Shown one piece after another: positions 42,320-51,808 of a stretch of 64,000 nt of DNA. The stretch spans positions 147,670 through 211,669 of the forward strand of contig NZ_JACJSG010000008.1 of the NCBI RefSeq assembly GCF_014697625.1, read 5' to 3'. A program made the translations under genes and the position numbers. Numbering within the stretch: the first letter of the stretch is position 1; each line of letters starts with the position of its first letter. This stretch comes from Anabaena azotica FACHB-119. GTDB lineage: Bacteria > Cyanobacteriota > Cyanobacteriia > Cyanobacteriales > Nostocaceae. The notes below the pieces were generated by a model. It ran no database searches. It worked only from the letters and a program-made list of their open reading frames with translations, and was not told where the DNA came from.

Positions 42320-43698
42320 GCTCTAAATCTGGTGAATTTGTAAAGTTTTACAAAGGTTATTGGTTAAAAACCACGTTTATTGACTTTTTGATGTACTGCT
42401 ATGCCTGGAAAAGTCTATGATTTATCGGCATAAAACAAAAGACCAAACCAAATTGCAGTTACTTCTGAGGGCAAATCTCGGAGATAGCAATGAATGTTAA
42501 CACACTACTCATCTAAAATGATGTTAGTGACATCAACATAAAGTATACAGTACATAAGCTTTCCAACATTATCTAAAAATTATTGACGTTGCTTTGACCT
42601 CTTGAGTAAGTAATTTTATACATTCCTTATTAAGGATAATACCATCCAAAGTGATAATCAGCAAATATCTGGTTACTTTAAATTCATTTAACAATCTTGT
42701 TTAAATCTTAGTAATATAAAAACGCTTATAAGCTTATAAGAGAAGCGACAGAGTTTCCTTATTGTAGAAGTTTAAGAACTCGTTGTCACCCTTACGGGAA
42801 AGGGAAGTTGTCATAATCGGGCGATCTCCACAGCATCCGTATATTTGACCTTTCACCTTCCCAACCTTTTGCTCACCCCTAACTTCCTTAAAAAGGGAGG
42901 AAAAAGCCAATATTCCGTAGCGGAGGCAAAAAACGGTAGTTCCTACCGCTTTATTGACGTTGTGTTGTGGCTTTAGCCTTACGCACCGCCCTATTTTCCC
43001 TGTGGAAACCCTTAGATAATGATTCCCTGACAAACTACGTTGGAAGTATGCGCCTAACATACCCTACTGGCGTGGCAAGGCTAAAGTAAATGATCTGTAG
43101 GGGCGCACAGCTGTGCGCCCCTACCCTCATCTGCGTTTATCTGCGTTTATCTGCGTTCAAATTTATCCAAATCTATTGCCACATTTTAGTCTAGACAGTC
43201 CACTACAGCTACTACAGCTACTACGGTAATTTTACTTTTACTAGAGAAGAAAAAACCCTAAGCCCCTATAGCCTTACATCCAGTCTGAACAGACTATAAG
43301 TCTTGATAGCCTTTTCGCGACAACTAACTAGAGAATGATTAAATGCAGATATTTTTACAAAAATTAATCTATCTTTTTAATTATATTAAACAAAAAAATA
43401 ACTGTAATTCCAGTCAAGTTGAACTTTGTAATTTGATCCCAAAGGAAAAAGTTCACAGACTTAAATAAATACTACCTGATTACCGTTGTTTATAAGCCTT
43501 GATTAACAAGGATTCTGTAAACAATCCCCTACAAACTATGTAGATTTAGTCAAAAATACCGCTATTTATATCGGAAAAGTAGACTTATAAATCTCAGCAG
43601 GAAACAGACTATTGACTCTCTAAAAGGATGGGATTAATGTTATGAGTAGTCCCTGTTAAAGGACTATTTGTACATCAAAAAATCACGAGGTACTTCCT
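42320..43698 (+). other. Repeat-rich non-coding stretch, about 1.4 kb
   Basis: No credible gene was found on either strand. A 108-codon frame on the minus strand (42734-43060) is a translation of dispersed repeats such as ttccctgtggaaacccttag. It also holds a MITE-like element (43067-43203) with an internal hairpin (ggggcgcacagctgtgcgcc) and AT-rich DNA upstream of the copper-protein gene, where its promoter must lie. Confidence 0.6.
43067..43203. mobile_element. MITE-like element with TA flanks
   Basis: The left end ctggcgtggcaaggctaaag and right end ttttagtctagacagtccac resemble those of 15790-15893, with TA on both outer sides. The interior carries the palindrome ggggcgcacagctgtgcgcc and three atctgcgttt-type units. 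Confidence 0.55.
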
Positions 43699-44061
43699 AT
43701 GATGATGATGATGACGGAAATGATGACTGCCCAAATGCAAGCCTGCATGAAAGCTTGTATGGATTGTCATAAAATGTGCATGGAAACCATGACTTACTGC
43801 ATGAGCAAGGGCGGTATGCACATGGATATGAGCATGATGGGCATGATGCGTGATTGCTCGGAAATGTGTATGATGTGCATGAATATGATGATGGGTGGCT
43901 CCGAATTTATGGGACGCACCTGTATGCTATGTGCCGAAATGTGCGATCGCTGTGCAATGACTTGTGAACAAATGAGCGATGATCAAATGATGATGGATTG
44001 TGCAATGGCTTGTCGCAAATGTGCCGAAGCTTGCAGATCCATGCAAATGATGCCTGCTTAA
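43699..44061 (+). CDS. Cys/Met-rich four-helix copper-storage-like protein (Csp/DUF326)
   Basis: The 120-aa protein contains 17 Cys and about 37 Met residues arranged in CxxxC and CxxC steps along predicted helices (QACMKACMDCHKMCMETMTYC-type spacing, given in part: CMKACMDCHKMC). The pattern is that of four-helix-bundle copper storage proteins (Csp), in which the thiolates line the bundle core and bind many Cu(I) ions. No signal peptide is present, so it matches the cytosolic Csp3 type. The start is one of five consecutive ATG/ATG-like codons from 43699; gagg lies at 43686-43689. It is monocistronic with a hairpin downstream. Copper storage or protection of photosynthetic copper supply is inferred. 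Confidence 0.85.
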   Translation: MMMMMTEMMTAQMQACMKACMDCHKMCMETMTYCMSKGGMHMDMSMMGMMRDCSEMCMMCMNMMMGGSEFMGRTCMLCAEMCDRCAMTCEQMSDDQMMMDCAMACRKCAEACRSMQMMPA

Positions 44062-44597
44062 TTTTACAACCTAGCAGAAGTTTATCTGCAACCTAATATT
44101 CAAGCGCTCAGGCTGTTTAGTCTGGGCGCTTGAAGTTTGGGGGGAGGGAAAGGGGAAAGGGGAAAGGGGGAAGGGGGAAGGGGAAAGGGGGAAAAGGGGA
44201 AAGGAGAAGCTCACAAGTGTAGGTTTTTAATATAGCAGTGAGTAAGGACTATAAAACTAACGAGAAAATCATTGTTTCATCCACCCCTACACCCCTACAC
44301 CCCTACACCCTTACACCCCAAACCAAGGTTTTTGGAACACCAATAAAAAACCTACACCTGTCAGGAAAGGGGAAGGGGGGAAGGGGGAATGTTTTTTCTC
44401 TCGACTAGGGAGTGGGAAATATTAATTAATATTAGTTGGAGGAGAGTTTGAGAAATTTTTTGTCGAGGTGTGAAGAAGAAGGCGAGACTGTTGTTTAAAT
44501 AGCTACGACTATCATCAATTCAGGTTAAATTCGTAATTACGAATTACTTGGGCGCAAGCCTGACTGTAGACTATTACGAATTATTAATTATGAGTAG
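44062..44597 (+). other. Spacer with G-rich and C-rich tandem repeats
   Basis: It holds ggggaaa-type tracts (44139-44215 and 44369-44388) and about four copies of the octamer acccctac (44283-44320). The rest is AT-rich and non-coding. G-runs of four with short spacers could in principle form G-quadruplexes. Confidence 0.7.
44100..44133. terminator. Strong hairpin after the copper-protein gene
   Basis: The arm caagcgctcag pairs with ctgggcgcttg with one mismatched pair and a loop of about 10 bases. No long T-run follows (agttt), so it may be a bidirectional or 3'-stabilising structure rather than a classical terminator. Confidence 0.5.
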
Positions 44598-45395
44598 ATG
44601 AAACAGTTAAAATCACGTTCTCAAGACTTGCGGGGGTTATTTGAGAACAATATCACAATTGAATATGTGGCAGAACCCTTAAAAGCTGTATCGGCTGAGG
44701 CGGAAGTGGTAGAGGTGTTAGGCTGGATGCGATCGCAAGATTTTGATGTAGTCGGTGTAGAAACGGGAGAAACTATCACTGGCTACGTTGAACGCTCTAG
44801 TTTAATGCTAGCGAAGTCTGGTAAATGTGGTGACTATCAGCGCGTGTTTCATCCCAAGGAACTAATTGCTATTTCTACACCCTTGATGAAGTTGCTACCT
44901 GTCTTGCAACAAAATCCGCGTTTGTTTGTCCTCGATTGTAATCAGGTAAGTGGCATTATTACCTGTGGGGACTTACAGAAAGCACCTGTGAGGATGTTGC
45001 TATTTGGTTTAGTGACTTTATTAGAAATGAACCTGCTGAGGTTGGTACGGCTTTACTATCCTCAAGATTCTTGGCAGAAATATCTTAAGCCTGAGCGTTT
45101 AGAAGCGGCGCGACGGCTATGGCGAGAAAGCCAAGAAAGAAACGAAGCCACAGATTTATTAGATTATCTCCAGTTTTGTGACAAGCGAGAATTGGTTTTA
45201 CATCAACCAGAACTATTTGACCAACTAGAACTCAAATCAAAACGTTCTGGTGAACGCTTCCTCAAATCTGCTGAACAATTACGCAACCGACTAGCACACG
45301 CGCAAAGTTTAGTTAGTGGTTCTTCTTGGAGTGATTTAATTTCTCTAGCAGAGGCGATGGAAAAGTTGTTAATTCGTTGCGAGGAGATAGAGTAG
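44598..45395 (+). CDS. CBS-domain protein with HEPN-like C-terminal domain
   Basis: The 265-aa protein has two CBS-like halves (ITIEYVAEPLKAVSAEAEVVEVLGW, outline; VSGIITCGDLQKAPVRMLLF), then a helical C-terminal domain. The latter contains R229-N-R-L-A-H234, the R-x4-H motif of HEPN ribonuclease or HEPN-fold proteins. CBS pairs usually bind adenine nucleotides, so the architecture suggests a nucleotide-gated effector. Whether the HEPN domain is active is not visible. The gene is monocistronic, followed by the longest STRR array of the region. The combined annotation is tentative; the CBS call is firmer than the HEPN call. Confidence 0.65.
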   Translation: MKQLKSRSQDLRGLFENNITIEYVAEPLKAVSAEAEVVEVLGWMRSQDFDVVGVETGETITGYVERSSLMLAKSGKCGDYQRVFHPKELIAISTPLMKLLPVLQQNPRLFVLDCNQVSGIITCGDLQKAPVRMLLFGLVTLLEMNLLRLVRLYYPQDSWQKYLKPERLEAARRLWRESQERNEATDLLDYLQFCDKRELVLHQPELFDQLELKSKRSGERFLKSAEQLRNRLAHAQSLVSGSSWSDLISLAEAMEKLLIRCEEIE

Positions 45396-45531
45396 GGGAC
45401 TGGGTGGGGAGTGGGGGGAGATGGGGGAGATGTGGTTCGACTACGCGGTAGTTGAGCGTAGTCGAAACTCACCAACCGGGAGTAACCCACCCCCAACCCC
45501 TCCCAGGAGGGGAAAAAAAGTGGGGGAGAAC

Positions 45532-45636
45532 AACTGATAACTGATAACTGATAACTGATAACTGATAACTGATAACTGATAACTGATAACTGATAACTGA
45601 TAACTGATAACTGATAACTGATAACTGTCAACTGTC
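45532..45636. repeat. STRR array (ctgataa)n, about 14 copies
   Basis: Fourteen or so tandem heptamers lie between the CBS-HEPN gene and the quinone oxidoreductase gene. It is one of the two longest arrays in the window. Minus-strand frames over it give only VISYQLS repeats. Confidence 0.92.
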
Positions 45637-45695
45637 CCCTTGCATACGCTAAATTGGCACTTAGTGCATATAATTTCAGCGTGGAGGAAAAGATT

Positions 45696-46703
45696 GTGAA
45701 AGCCGTTGTGATGACAGCGCCGGGAAATCCTCAAGTGTTGCAATTGCAGGAAGTACCAAACCCTGCTGTTCCGGTGGGGAGTACAGAACTTTTAGTCCGC
45801 TTGGTGGCGGCAGGTATTAACCCTATTGATACTAAACTACGTAAGCGTGGGACTTTTTACCCTGAACAAATGCCAGCTATTTTAGGATGTGATGGTGCTG
45901 GTATTGTGGAAGCTGTGGGTGCTGGTGTGCAGCGTTTTCGGGTGGGGGATGCTGTATATTTCTGTAACGGGGGTTTAGGCGGACATCAAGGTAATTACGC
46001 TGAGTATACTGTTGTTGATGAACGCTTTGCTGCACATAAACCAGAGTCTCTTTCTTTTGCTGAAGCCGCAGGTGCGCCTCTAGTACTTATAACTGCTTGG
46101 GAAGCTTTGTATGAACGGGGAAGATTAGAACCAGGTGAGAAAGTTTTAATTCATGCGGGTGCGGGTGGTGTCGGCCATGTGGCGATTCAATTAGCTAAAC
46201 TTAAAGGCGCGACTGTCGCCACTACTGTTAGTTCTGAGGAAAAGGCACGTTTTGTTAGACAACTGGGTGCTGATCATGTCATTAATTATAAACAAACAGA
46301 TTTTGCTCAAGCTGCTTTAGATTGGACTAATGGCGAAGGGGTTGATTTAGCTTTTGATACTGTTGGTGGTGAGACTTTTCATAAAACCTTTCCCGCCGTG
46401 CGAATTTACGGCGATATTGTGACGATACTGGAACCAGATGCAAATACGGTGTGGAAGGTGGCGAGAAACCGCAACTTGCGGATTGGTTTGGAAATAATGC
46501 TGACACCGATGCTGTTAAACTTGGTTGAGGTGCAGCAACATCAGGCAGAAATTTTGGCAGAATGTGCTGATTGGATTGATCAGGGTAAGTTAAGAATTGT
46601 TGTGAGTCATAAGTTTGGCTTGGAAGATGCAGCTAAGGCTCATCAATTACTTGAATCTGGTAGCATTGCGGGTAAAATTGTTCTGCTCCTTAGCGATGAA
46701 TAA
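45696..46703 (+). CDS. NADPH:quinone oxidoreductase-like protein (zinc-free MDR family)
   Basis: The 335-aa medium-chain dehydrogenase/reductase lacks the zinc-ligand set of alcohol dehydrogenases. It has the GroES-like N-terminal domain (VAAGINPIDTKLRKRG, ILGCDGAGIVEAVGAGV) and the nucleotide-binding domain (VLIHAGAGGVGHVAIQLAKLKGA). It should reduce quinones or enones with NADPH. The frame extends upstream to a TTG at 45654, but the GTG at 45696 is preceded by ggagg (45683-45687) at ideal distance, so it is the chosen start. It is followed after 12 bases by a membrane protein gene on the same strand. Confidence 0.88.
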   Translation: MKAVVMTAPGNPQVLQLQEVPNPAVPVGSTELLVRLVAAGINPIDTKLRKRGTFYPEQMPAILGCDGAGIVEAVGAGVQRFRVGDAVYFCNGGLGGHQGNYAEYTVVDERFAAHKPESLSFAEAAGAPLVLITAWEALYERGRLEPGEKVLIHAGAGGVGHVAIQLAKLKGATVATTVSSEEKARFVRQLGADHVINYKQTDFAQAALDWTNGEGVDLAFDTVGGETFHKTFPAVRIYGDIVTILEPDANTVWKVARNRNLRIGLEIMLTPMLLNLVEVQQHQAEILAECADWIDQGKLRIVVSHKFGLEDAAKAHQLLESGSIAGKIVLLLSDE

Positions 46704-46715
46704 GTTGAAATCCCA

Positions 46716-48899
46716 TTGCTTAGATTGTTTGCTGGCTGGAAGTTATTGATTTTGTGTGCGTTGTTGGTGTTGCTGCTTCCTTTACCTGTGTTGGCTGCAC
46801 CAACACAATCAGAACGCACACCTTTAACTATAGAATTATTACAAGAAAGATTGCGATCGCCAATTCTCCGCGAAGGTAATTTAACAGTAGATTTGCGGCA
46901 GATGGTAATCGATTTGCGTCCAGAAAACTCCGGTTTTCGTGATGCTTTTTATCAATTACTACGCAAAGAACTACAAAAAACTGGCGCTAAACCTCTGGGT
47001 TTGGATTTGAGTTATACCCTGATTCAAGGGAATTTTGTCGGTAGTGATTTGGGTTTGAGAACGCCTTTATATGCTCAGGCTATAGCCCCCATTTTCACTG
47101 CTACTGAACAAGAACAATTAGAACGTTTACGCCTTGTTTGCTTACAATCATTAGCTGTGGGTTTACCCCATTCTAAAGATTGTAGATCGCTGTTAGGTAC
47201 TCAATCATCATTATCTAGTGATGTGACTGTTTTCCGTGGTGCATTAACCCTAGAGCAAACGCGCTTTAATGGTGAAGTCACTTTTGTCAATACGTTCTTT
47301 TTACAATCTGTTGATGCTAACAATGCCACATTTATACAAACAACTAACTGGAATGAAGCCAGATTTAGCCGTCCTGTAGATTTTCATAATACTAGCTTTC
47401 GCCAATTTAGTGATTTTCAAGATAGTGTTTTCTTCGATAAAGCTAATTTTAAACAGGCACAATTTCAAGAGGCTGCTAATTTTCAAGGAACTTTTTTTGA
47501 AAATACAGTCAGTTTTAAACAAGCTTTTTTTAAGCAATTAGCTAAATTTAATACTGTGCAGTGGCAAGAAAAGGCTGATTTTTCTGGTGTCAGGTTTGCC
47601 AATCAAGTCAGGTTTACCAAAGCTAGTTTTAATCAGCAGCTTGACTTAGCAGAAACAACTTTTGAACAAGCTGTAATTTTTCGCGAAGCTTTATTCAATC
47701 AGCAAGTAGATTTACGTGGTGCAAGTATTCTCAATCAAGCTGATTTTAGTGATGTTATATTTTCCCAAGCAGCATTTTTAAATGTGCCTGGATTAACGTT
47801 TAATTCTAACCAAGCCAAAATTTTAGGTAATCCTGGGCAGATTGGTAAAATGTTTTCTGTACCTACAATACAAGGTAATCAAAATGTCTTGCGGAATTTG
47901 GGGCAGAATTTCCGACAGCAGCAGCAAGTTGCTGATGCTAATCAGTTAGAATATACTAAACAACAATTACGCCTAAAGGAGTTAACTAAGCGTTTAATAG
48001 GCACAAATATTAATAGTGCTTCGGTAACAAGTTTAATTAATTTGGGTTTTTCTCCTACTCAAGCAAATGTAATTGTTCAACGTCGAGAAGTCAAAGCATT
48101 TCGTAATAGCAGCGAGTTACTTAGTTTAGCAGATATCGATTTAGAAATATATACCAAATTGAGCGATCGCCTAGTGGTTGCAGAACCTTTATCTCTGGGA
48201 ACTTGGTTGCTAGAAGCTTTGCGCTGGCTAGCATTGAGCGTATTACTATTGTTGAGTGGCTATGGTACAAGCTTTTGGTTAGTGTTTGGTGTGGGGGGAG
48301 TAGCGATCGCCTATTTTGGGTTACTATTTTGGTTAGTAGATCGCACCCGTCGTTTACGACCCATAGCAATTATTCCTACATACTACGAAACTGTTTCTAT
48401 CTTAATTAGTTTCACCTGTTTAGAATTTATTAGTTTATTCGCTATTTTTGAGAATGCGGAACAGCCTTTACTGACATTAACCTGTCTTTTAATCATAATT
48501 GTGCCTGTACCAGTAGGGTTATTAGTGCGTCTGTATCAACAAGGTCGGTATCATGATTTATTGAAAGTTTCCTACTTTACCGAAGATGGAACCTTCCGAC
48601 AACTACGCCTACTCATTGGACGTTTACCAGTCATTCCCCGAAATCAAACCTTTCGGGAAAGATATATGCCATTACTTAGCGATCGCCGTTGGAACTGGCT
48701 GAATTATTATGATTTTAGTCTGAATAATTTAGTCAAATTAGGCTTTAACGATATCCGTCTGCGTGACGAACATTTACCAGGACTTGTTGCTACCCTCGCT
48801 TGGTATCAATGGACTTTGGGTTTACTCTACATCACCCTAGTTTTGTGGACACTCTCCCGCACTATACCAGGGTTAAATTTATTGATTTATTTGAAATAA
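46716..48899 (+). CDS. Pentapeptide-repeat membrane protein with helix-hairpin-helix motif
   Basis: The 727-aa protein has a signal peptide or N-terminal anchor (LLILCALLVLLLPLPVLAA). A right-handed beta-helix of pentapeptide type repeats follows (F-x-x-A-x-F units, about 175-370). A helix-hairpin-helix-like segment comes next (INSASVTSLINLGFSPTQANVIV), and the C-terminal part has four or five membrane helices (about 495-620 and 695-720). The start is a TTG at 46716 (no ATG nearby), just 12 bases after the oxidoreductase gene. The long repeat domain is periplasmic if the signal is cleaved. Function is unknown; a scaffold or channel-associated role is possible. Confidence 0.8.
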   Translation: MLRLFAGWKLLILCALLVLLLPLPVLAAPTQSERTPLTIELLQERLRSPILREGNLTVDLRQMVIDLRPENSGFRDAFYQLLRKELQKTGAKPLGLDLSYTLIQGNFVGSDLGLRTPLYAQAIAPIFTATEQEQLERLRLVCLQSLAVGLPHSKDCRSLLGTQSSLSSDVTVFRGALTLEQTRFNGEVTFVNTFFLQSVDANNATFIQTTNWNEARFSRPVDFHNTSFRQFSDFQDSVFFDKANFKQAQFQEAANFQGTFFENTVSFKQAFFKQLAKFNTVQWQEKADFSGVRFANQVRFTKASFNQQLDLAETTFEQAVIFREALFNQQVDLRGASILNQADFSDVIFSQAAFLNVPGLTFNSNQAKILGNPGQIGKMFSVPTIQGNQNVLRNLGQNFRQQQQVADANQLEYTKQQLRLKELTKRLIGTNINSASVTSLINLGFSPTQANVIVQRREVKAFRNSSELLSLADIDLEIYTKLSDRLVVAEPLSLGTWLLEALRWLALSVLLLLSGYGTSFWLVFGVGGVAIAYFGLLFWLVDRTRRLRPIAIIPTYYETVSILISFTCLEFISLFAIFENAEQPLLTLTCLLIIIVPVPVGLLVRLYQQGRYHDLLKVSYFTEDGTFRQLRLLIGRLPVIPRNQTFRERYMPLLSDRRWNWLNYYDFSLNNLVKLGFNDIRLRDEHLPGLVATLAWYQWTLGLLYITLVLWTLSRTIPGLNLLIYLK

Positions 48900-48917
48900 A
48901 TAATCGATGCGTAACTA

Positions 48918-50177
48918 TTAATAAATCACAGGTAATTGAACAGTTACTGTAGTACCTGTTGCCGTATCAGACTGAATAGATAATTCTCCGCCATGAGCAT
49001 TAATGATGCGTTTAGTGATAGCTAACCCTAACCCAGTACCACTAGGTTTTGTCGAAAAGAATGGCTGAGTCAGTTTTGATAAAAATTCCGGGGGAATTGG
49101 TTCACCACCATTGCAAACATTAATGCCAACTTGCTCTGGAGATAACATCTTTACTTCCCATTTAATGGCATTTCCAGGGCAGATTGCTTCACAGGCATTA
49201 CAGACAATATTAATAAAAACTTGCTTGAGCTTATCTTTGTCACCTAAAATTTTGATAGGAACGGAAGCAGGGATAAATTCAATGTTTCGTGAGATTGCTT
49301 CTGGCATCTGGCTAGTGTAATTGAGCAATTCACTCATAAATGTGTCTACATCCAATTCGCATATTTGCAACACCTGGGGTTTGGCATAAAGTAAAATTTC
49401 ACTCAAGAGATTTTCTAATCTGCTGGCTTCACCAAGTGCTAATGATAATCGCTCTTGTGCAGATTTAGTTGCAACGATTTTCTGGAAATACTTTAATCCC
49501 ATGCTCATTGTCGTCAAAGGATTGCGAATTTCATGTACAATCATTGCCGCAAATTCACCAATAGCTGCTAGTCGTTCTTGTTCTACAAGTTTGGCTTGTG
49601 CTGCTCGTAGTTCTGCTGTACGCTTTTGTACCTCAGCCTCTAGAAGATGATTAAATTGGCATTGTTGCTCATACAAATGATAATTATCAATTGCTGTAGC
49701 GGCACGTTCAGCAAACAGTTCACCTAATTGAATTTCTTCCTCGTTAAATTCTCGTGGTTGTTGATGGAAAGAGCAGATAGTACCAATTACTTCCCCTTCC
49801 GCAGTCCGTAAAGGTATTCCTAAATAAGCGCAATATCCTTCGGGAGCTTCCCCATACTCTGGGTATTTGTTTGCATCTTCCACTACTAAAGAGCGACCAG
49901 TTTCTACAACAGTACCTGTCAGTGAACCGTGCAGTGAATAAAGGTGTTCGCCTTCACCTATGTCAATACTACTGGCTAGTACCTTCTCAAATCCTTGTTG
50001 GCACAAGGTTACTACTGACCAATCTACATTTAATAACTCGCTGACTCCACAGGCAACATTATACAGATAGCTATTTAGCTCCCCAGTCCGATAGTTTAAA
50101 GAAGATAAAAGTGCGATCGCTCGTCGCTCCCGTTGCCACATTTGATTTTGTAAAGTTTTATTATCTGCTTTGATCAT
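48918..50177 (-). CDS. GAF-domain sensor histidine kinase
   Basis: The soluble 419-aa kinase has an N-terminal GAF domain (about 22-170, with WSVVTLCQQGFEKVLASS, CAYLGIPLRTAEGEVIGTIC), a coiled linker (LLEAEVQKRTAELRAAQAKL), the phospho-acceptor motif VHEIRNPLTT (His215) and a HATPase_c domain with N-box (INIVCNACEAI) and G-box (GTGLGLAITKRI). It has no membrane segment, so it senses a cytoplasmic ligand through GAF; no Cys with the bilin-lyase context is evident. It stands alone without an adjacent response regulator and is convergent with the pentapeptide protein gene. It is probably an orphan kinase. Confidence 0.9.
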   Translation of the reverse strand: MIKADNKTLQNQMWQRERRAIALLSSLNYRTGELNSYLYNVACGVSELLNVDWSVVTLCQQGFEKVLASSIDIGEGEHLYSLHGSLTGTVVETGRSLVVEDANKYPEYGEAPEGYCAYLGIPLRTAEGEVIGTICSFHQQPREFNEEEIQLGELFAERAATAIDNYHLYEQQCQFNHLLEAEVQKRTAELRAAQAKLVEQERLAAIGEFAAMIVHEIRNPLTTMSMGLKYFQKIVATKSAQERLSLALGEASRLENLLSEILLYAKPQVLQICELDVDTFMSELLNYTSQMPEAISRNIEFIPASVPIKILGDKDKLKQVFINIVCNACEAICPGNAIKWEVKMLSPEQVGINVCNGGEPIPPEFLSKLTQPFFSTKPSGTGLGLAITKRIINAHGGELSIQSDTATGTTVTVQLPVIY

Positions 50178-50383
50178 AAATAAAAAAATATTTCTTCAAA
50201 ATAAAACATTAATCCTGAAATTTTGCTGAGAAATAGCTGATAATTTTCTCAACAGAATATCAGAGTTATAGATACTATTCCTTAGATATTCATAATTTTT
50301 TAACTAGTGACTACAGCAATAATCAGATTAAATACCAAGTTAAAAGTTAGTTTCCTCATTATTGTCTTCAGGAATTTTCATTT

Positions 50384-50908
50384 ATGAAAGCTAAACAGTT
50401 AGTAACAATCTCACTAGCTTTTCTAGTTATTGTTAGCTGTACCAGACAAATATCAAATCAACAACTTACTACAAATTTTGCAAATGCAGCTACAACCATA
50501 ACACCTACTGACGGAAATATTTCAGCCCCATCTAATAAATCTGCAAATAAAACTACTATCAAATCAGGTACATTCGTTTCTGGAGAACACACAACTCAAG
50601 GAACAGTTCGCATCACCCAAAAAGAAGGTAGGTCTTTTATTGAGCTTGATCAGTCATTTAAAACTTCCACATCAGGGCCAGACTTAGTAGTAGTTCTTCA
50701 CCGCTCTGATAATGTTATTGGCTCAACTAAACCACCAGCTTATTCTTTAAAAAAAGGAGATTATATAGTTATAGCTCCTTTAAAAAAATATATTGGTACT
50801 CAAAATTATCTAATTCCTAATAATATTAACTTAGCAGTATACAAATCTGTTGCTATTTGGTGTCGCCAATTCAATGCTACTTTTGGTGCAGCTAGTTTGA
50901 GTAATTAA
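50384..50908 (+). CDS. DM13-domain lipoprotein
   Basis: The 174-aa protein begins with a lipoprotein signal (FLVIVSC, Cys19) followed by a Thr/Ser/Asn-rich linker. A DM13 domain (KSGTFVSGEHTTQGTVRI, SGPDLVVVLHRSD, YIVIAPLKKYIGTQNYLIP, VAIWCRQFNATFGAASL) ends the chain with the conserved Cys. DM13 domains are thought to act in redox or electron-transfer contexts. It should be anchored at the outer face of the inner membrane or in the outer membrane. The gene is monocistronic, between a kinase gene and a toxin-antitoxin pair. Confidence 0.85.
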   Translation: MKAKQLVTISLAFLVIVSCTRQISNQQLTTNFANAATTITPTDGNISAPSNKSANKTTIKSGTFVSGEHTTQGTVRITQKEGRSFIELDQSFKTSTSGPDLVVVLHRSDNVIGSTKPPAYSLKKGDYIVIAPLKKYIGTQNYLIPNNINLAVYKSVAIWCRQFNATFGAASLSN

Positions 50909-51025
50909 TGACTTTTTAAGAAGTAGCTGTAATTGACAAGTAAAAAATTTATGAGTCTCAAAGTTAAAATCGATTAATCTAGATGGAGGTAAATAACCTC
51001 AATTCAATTGAGGAGAATTGTTAGC

Positions 51026-51808
51026 TCAACTTTGTGAGGATAAAGAACTAACGCCTTTCCGCAACACGTTTAACATATAGCCTAAAGTTTCTGGCTGATC
51101 AATATCTAAATTTTCAATCAAGTTGTCCAATAATTTATTTAATTCAATCAGAGTTTTTTCTTGAAGTATGTTGTAAATATCTTGTCCAAGCAAATATATA
51201 TTTGCATCCAGAAATTCAACTACTCCGTCAGCCAGTTCTTCTGCTAATTCATCATATACTCGTTCTTCATCTTCATACTTTCGTAAAATAAATTCAATAT
51301 CGTCTAAATCTTTGTTAGTACGTTCTCCACGGTCTCCCCAAGCGAAAACTTTGAGAACTATAAAAGCTGGTGTATCAATCACTGGAATTTCTAAATTTTC
51401 AATATCAACAGTTTTAGCAGATGATAGAGCTTCAGCAAACCCCAAAACGTTCATAGGGTTTTCACTGTCAGGCCAAACAATTTCTTGATCAGGTTCACCA
51501 ATTTCTCCAAATGGTACAATATCAACTTCTATATTAGTTTCAATATGTTTAAACTTATGAGAGTTTTTTGTAGATTTAAAGCGAGGAGAATCACCTTGGG
51601 TAAGATATTCACTAAGTTGCTGATAAGTTTCCCAGTTATTTATAGATACTGCCACATCCCAGTCCTTTGTTCTCCTACCTTGAACAGCAAATTTCTGATC
51701 GAACATTAATAACCTAGCTCCTGCACCCACTAAAATCATTGGTAAATTTAATTGGCTGATTATGCTTAATAGCTCAGTTAAAACTTGTTTTTCGTTAGAA
51801 GTGAGCAT
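51026..51808 (-). CDS. AbiEii-like nucleotidyltransferase (type IV toxin candidate)
   Basis: The 260-aa protein has a nucleotidyltransferase core: a G-A-G-A-R motif (ILVGAGARLLMF), the catalytic Asp pair in RTKDWDVAVS and a third Asp in IEVDIVPFGEIGEP. The C-terminus is helical (DLDDIEFILRKYEDEERVYDEL). AbiEii-type toxins transfer nucleotides and stop growth when infected or when the antitoxin is lost. It overlaps the upstream antitoxin-like gene by 14 bases, in the antitoxin-then-toxin order of AbiE systems. The family is firm; toxicity and target (in some relatives tRNA) are inferred. Confidence 0.8.
   Translation of the reverse strand: MLTSNEKQVLTELLSIISQLNLPMILVGAGARLLMFDQKFAVQGRRTKDWDVAVSINNWETYQQLSEYLTQGDSPRFKSTKNSHKFKHIETNIEVDIVPFGEIGEPDQEIVWPDSENPMNVLGFAEALSSAKTVDIENLEIPVIDTPAFIVLKVFAWGDRGERTNKDLDDIEFILRKYEDEERVYDELAEELADGVVEFLDANIYLLGQDIYNILQEKTLIELNKLLDNLIENLDIDQPETLGYMLNVLRKGVSSLSSQS

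Noticed and set aside
42734..43060. 108-codon frame on the minus strand
   Set aside because: The DNA consists of dispersed cyanobacterial repeats and palindromes; the translation shows no domain and the start is inside a repeat.
45441..45743. Minus-strand frames rich in VISYQLS repeats
   Set aside because: They are translations of the ctgataa heptamer array and not genes.
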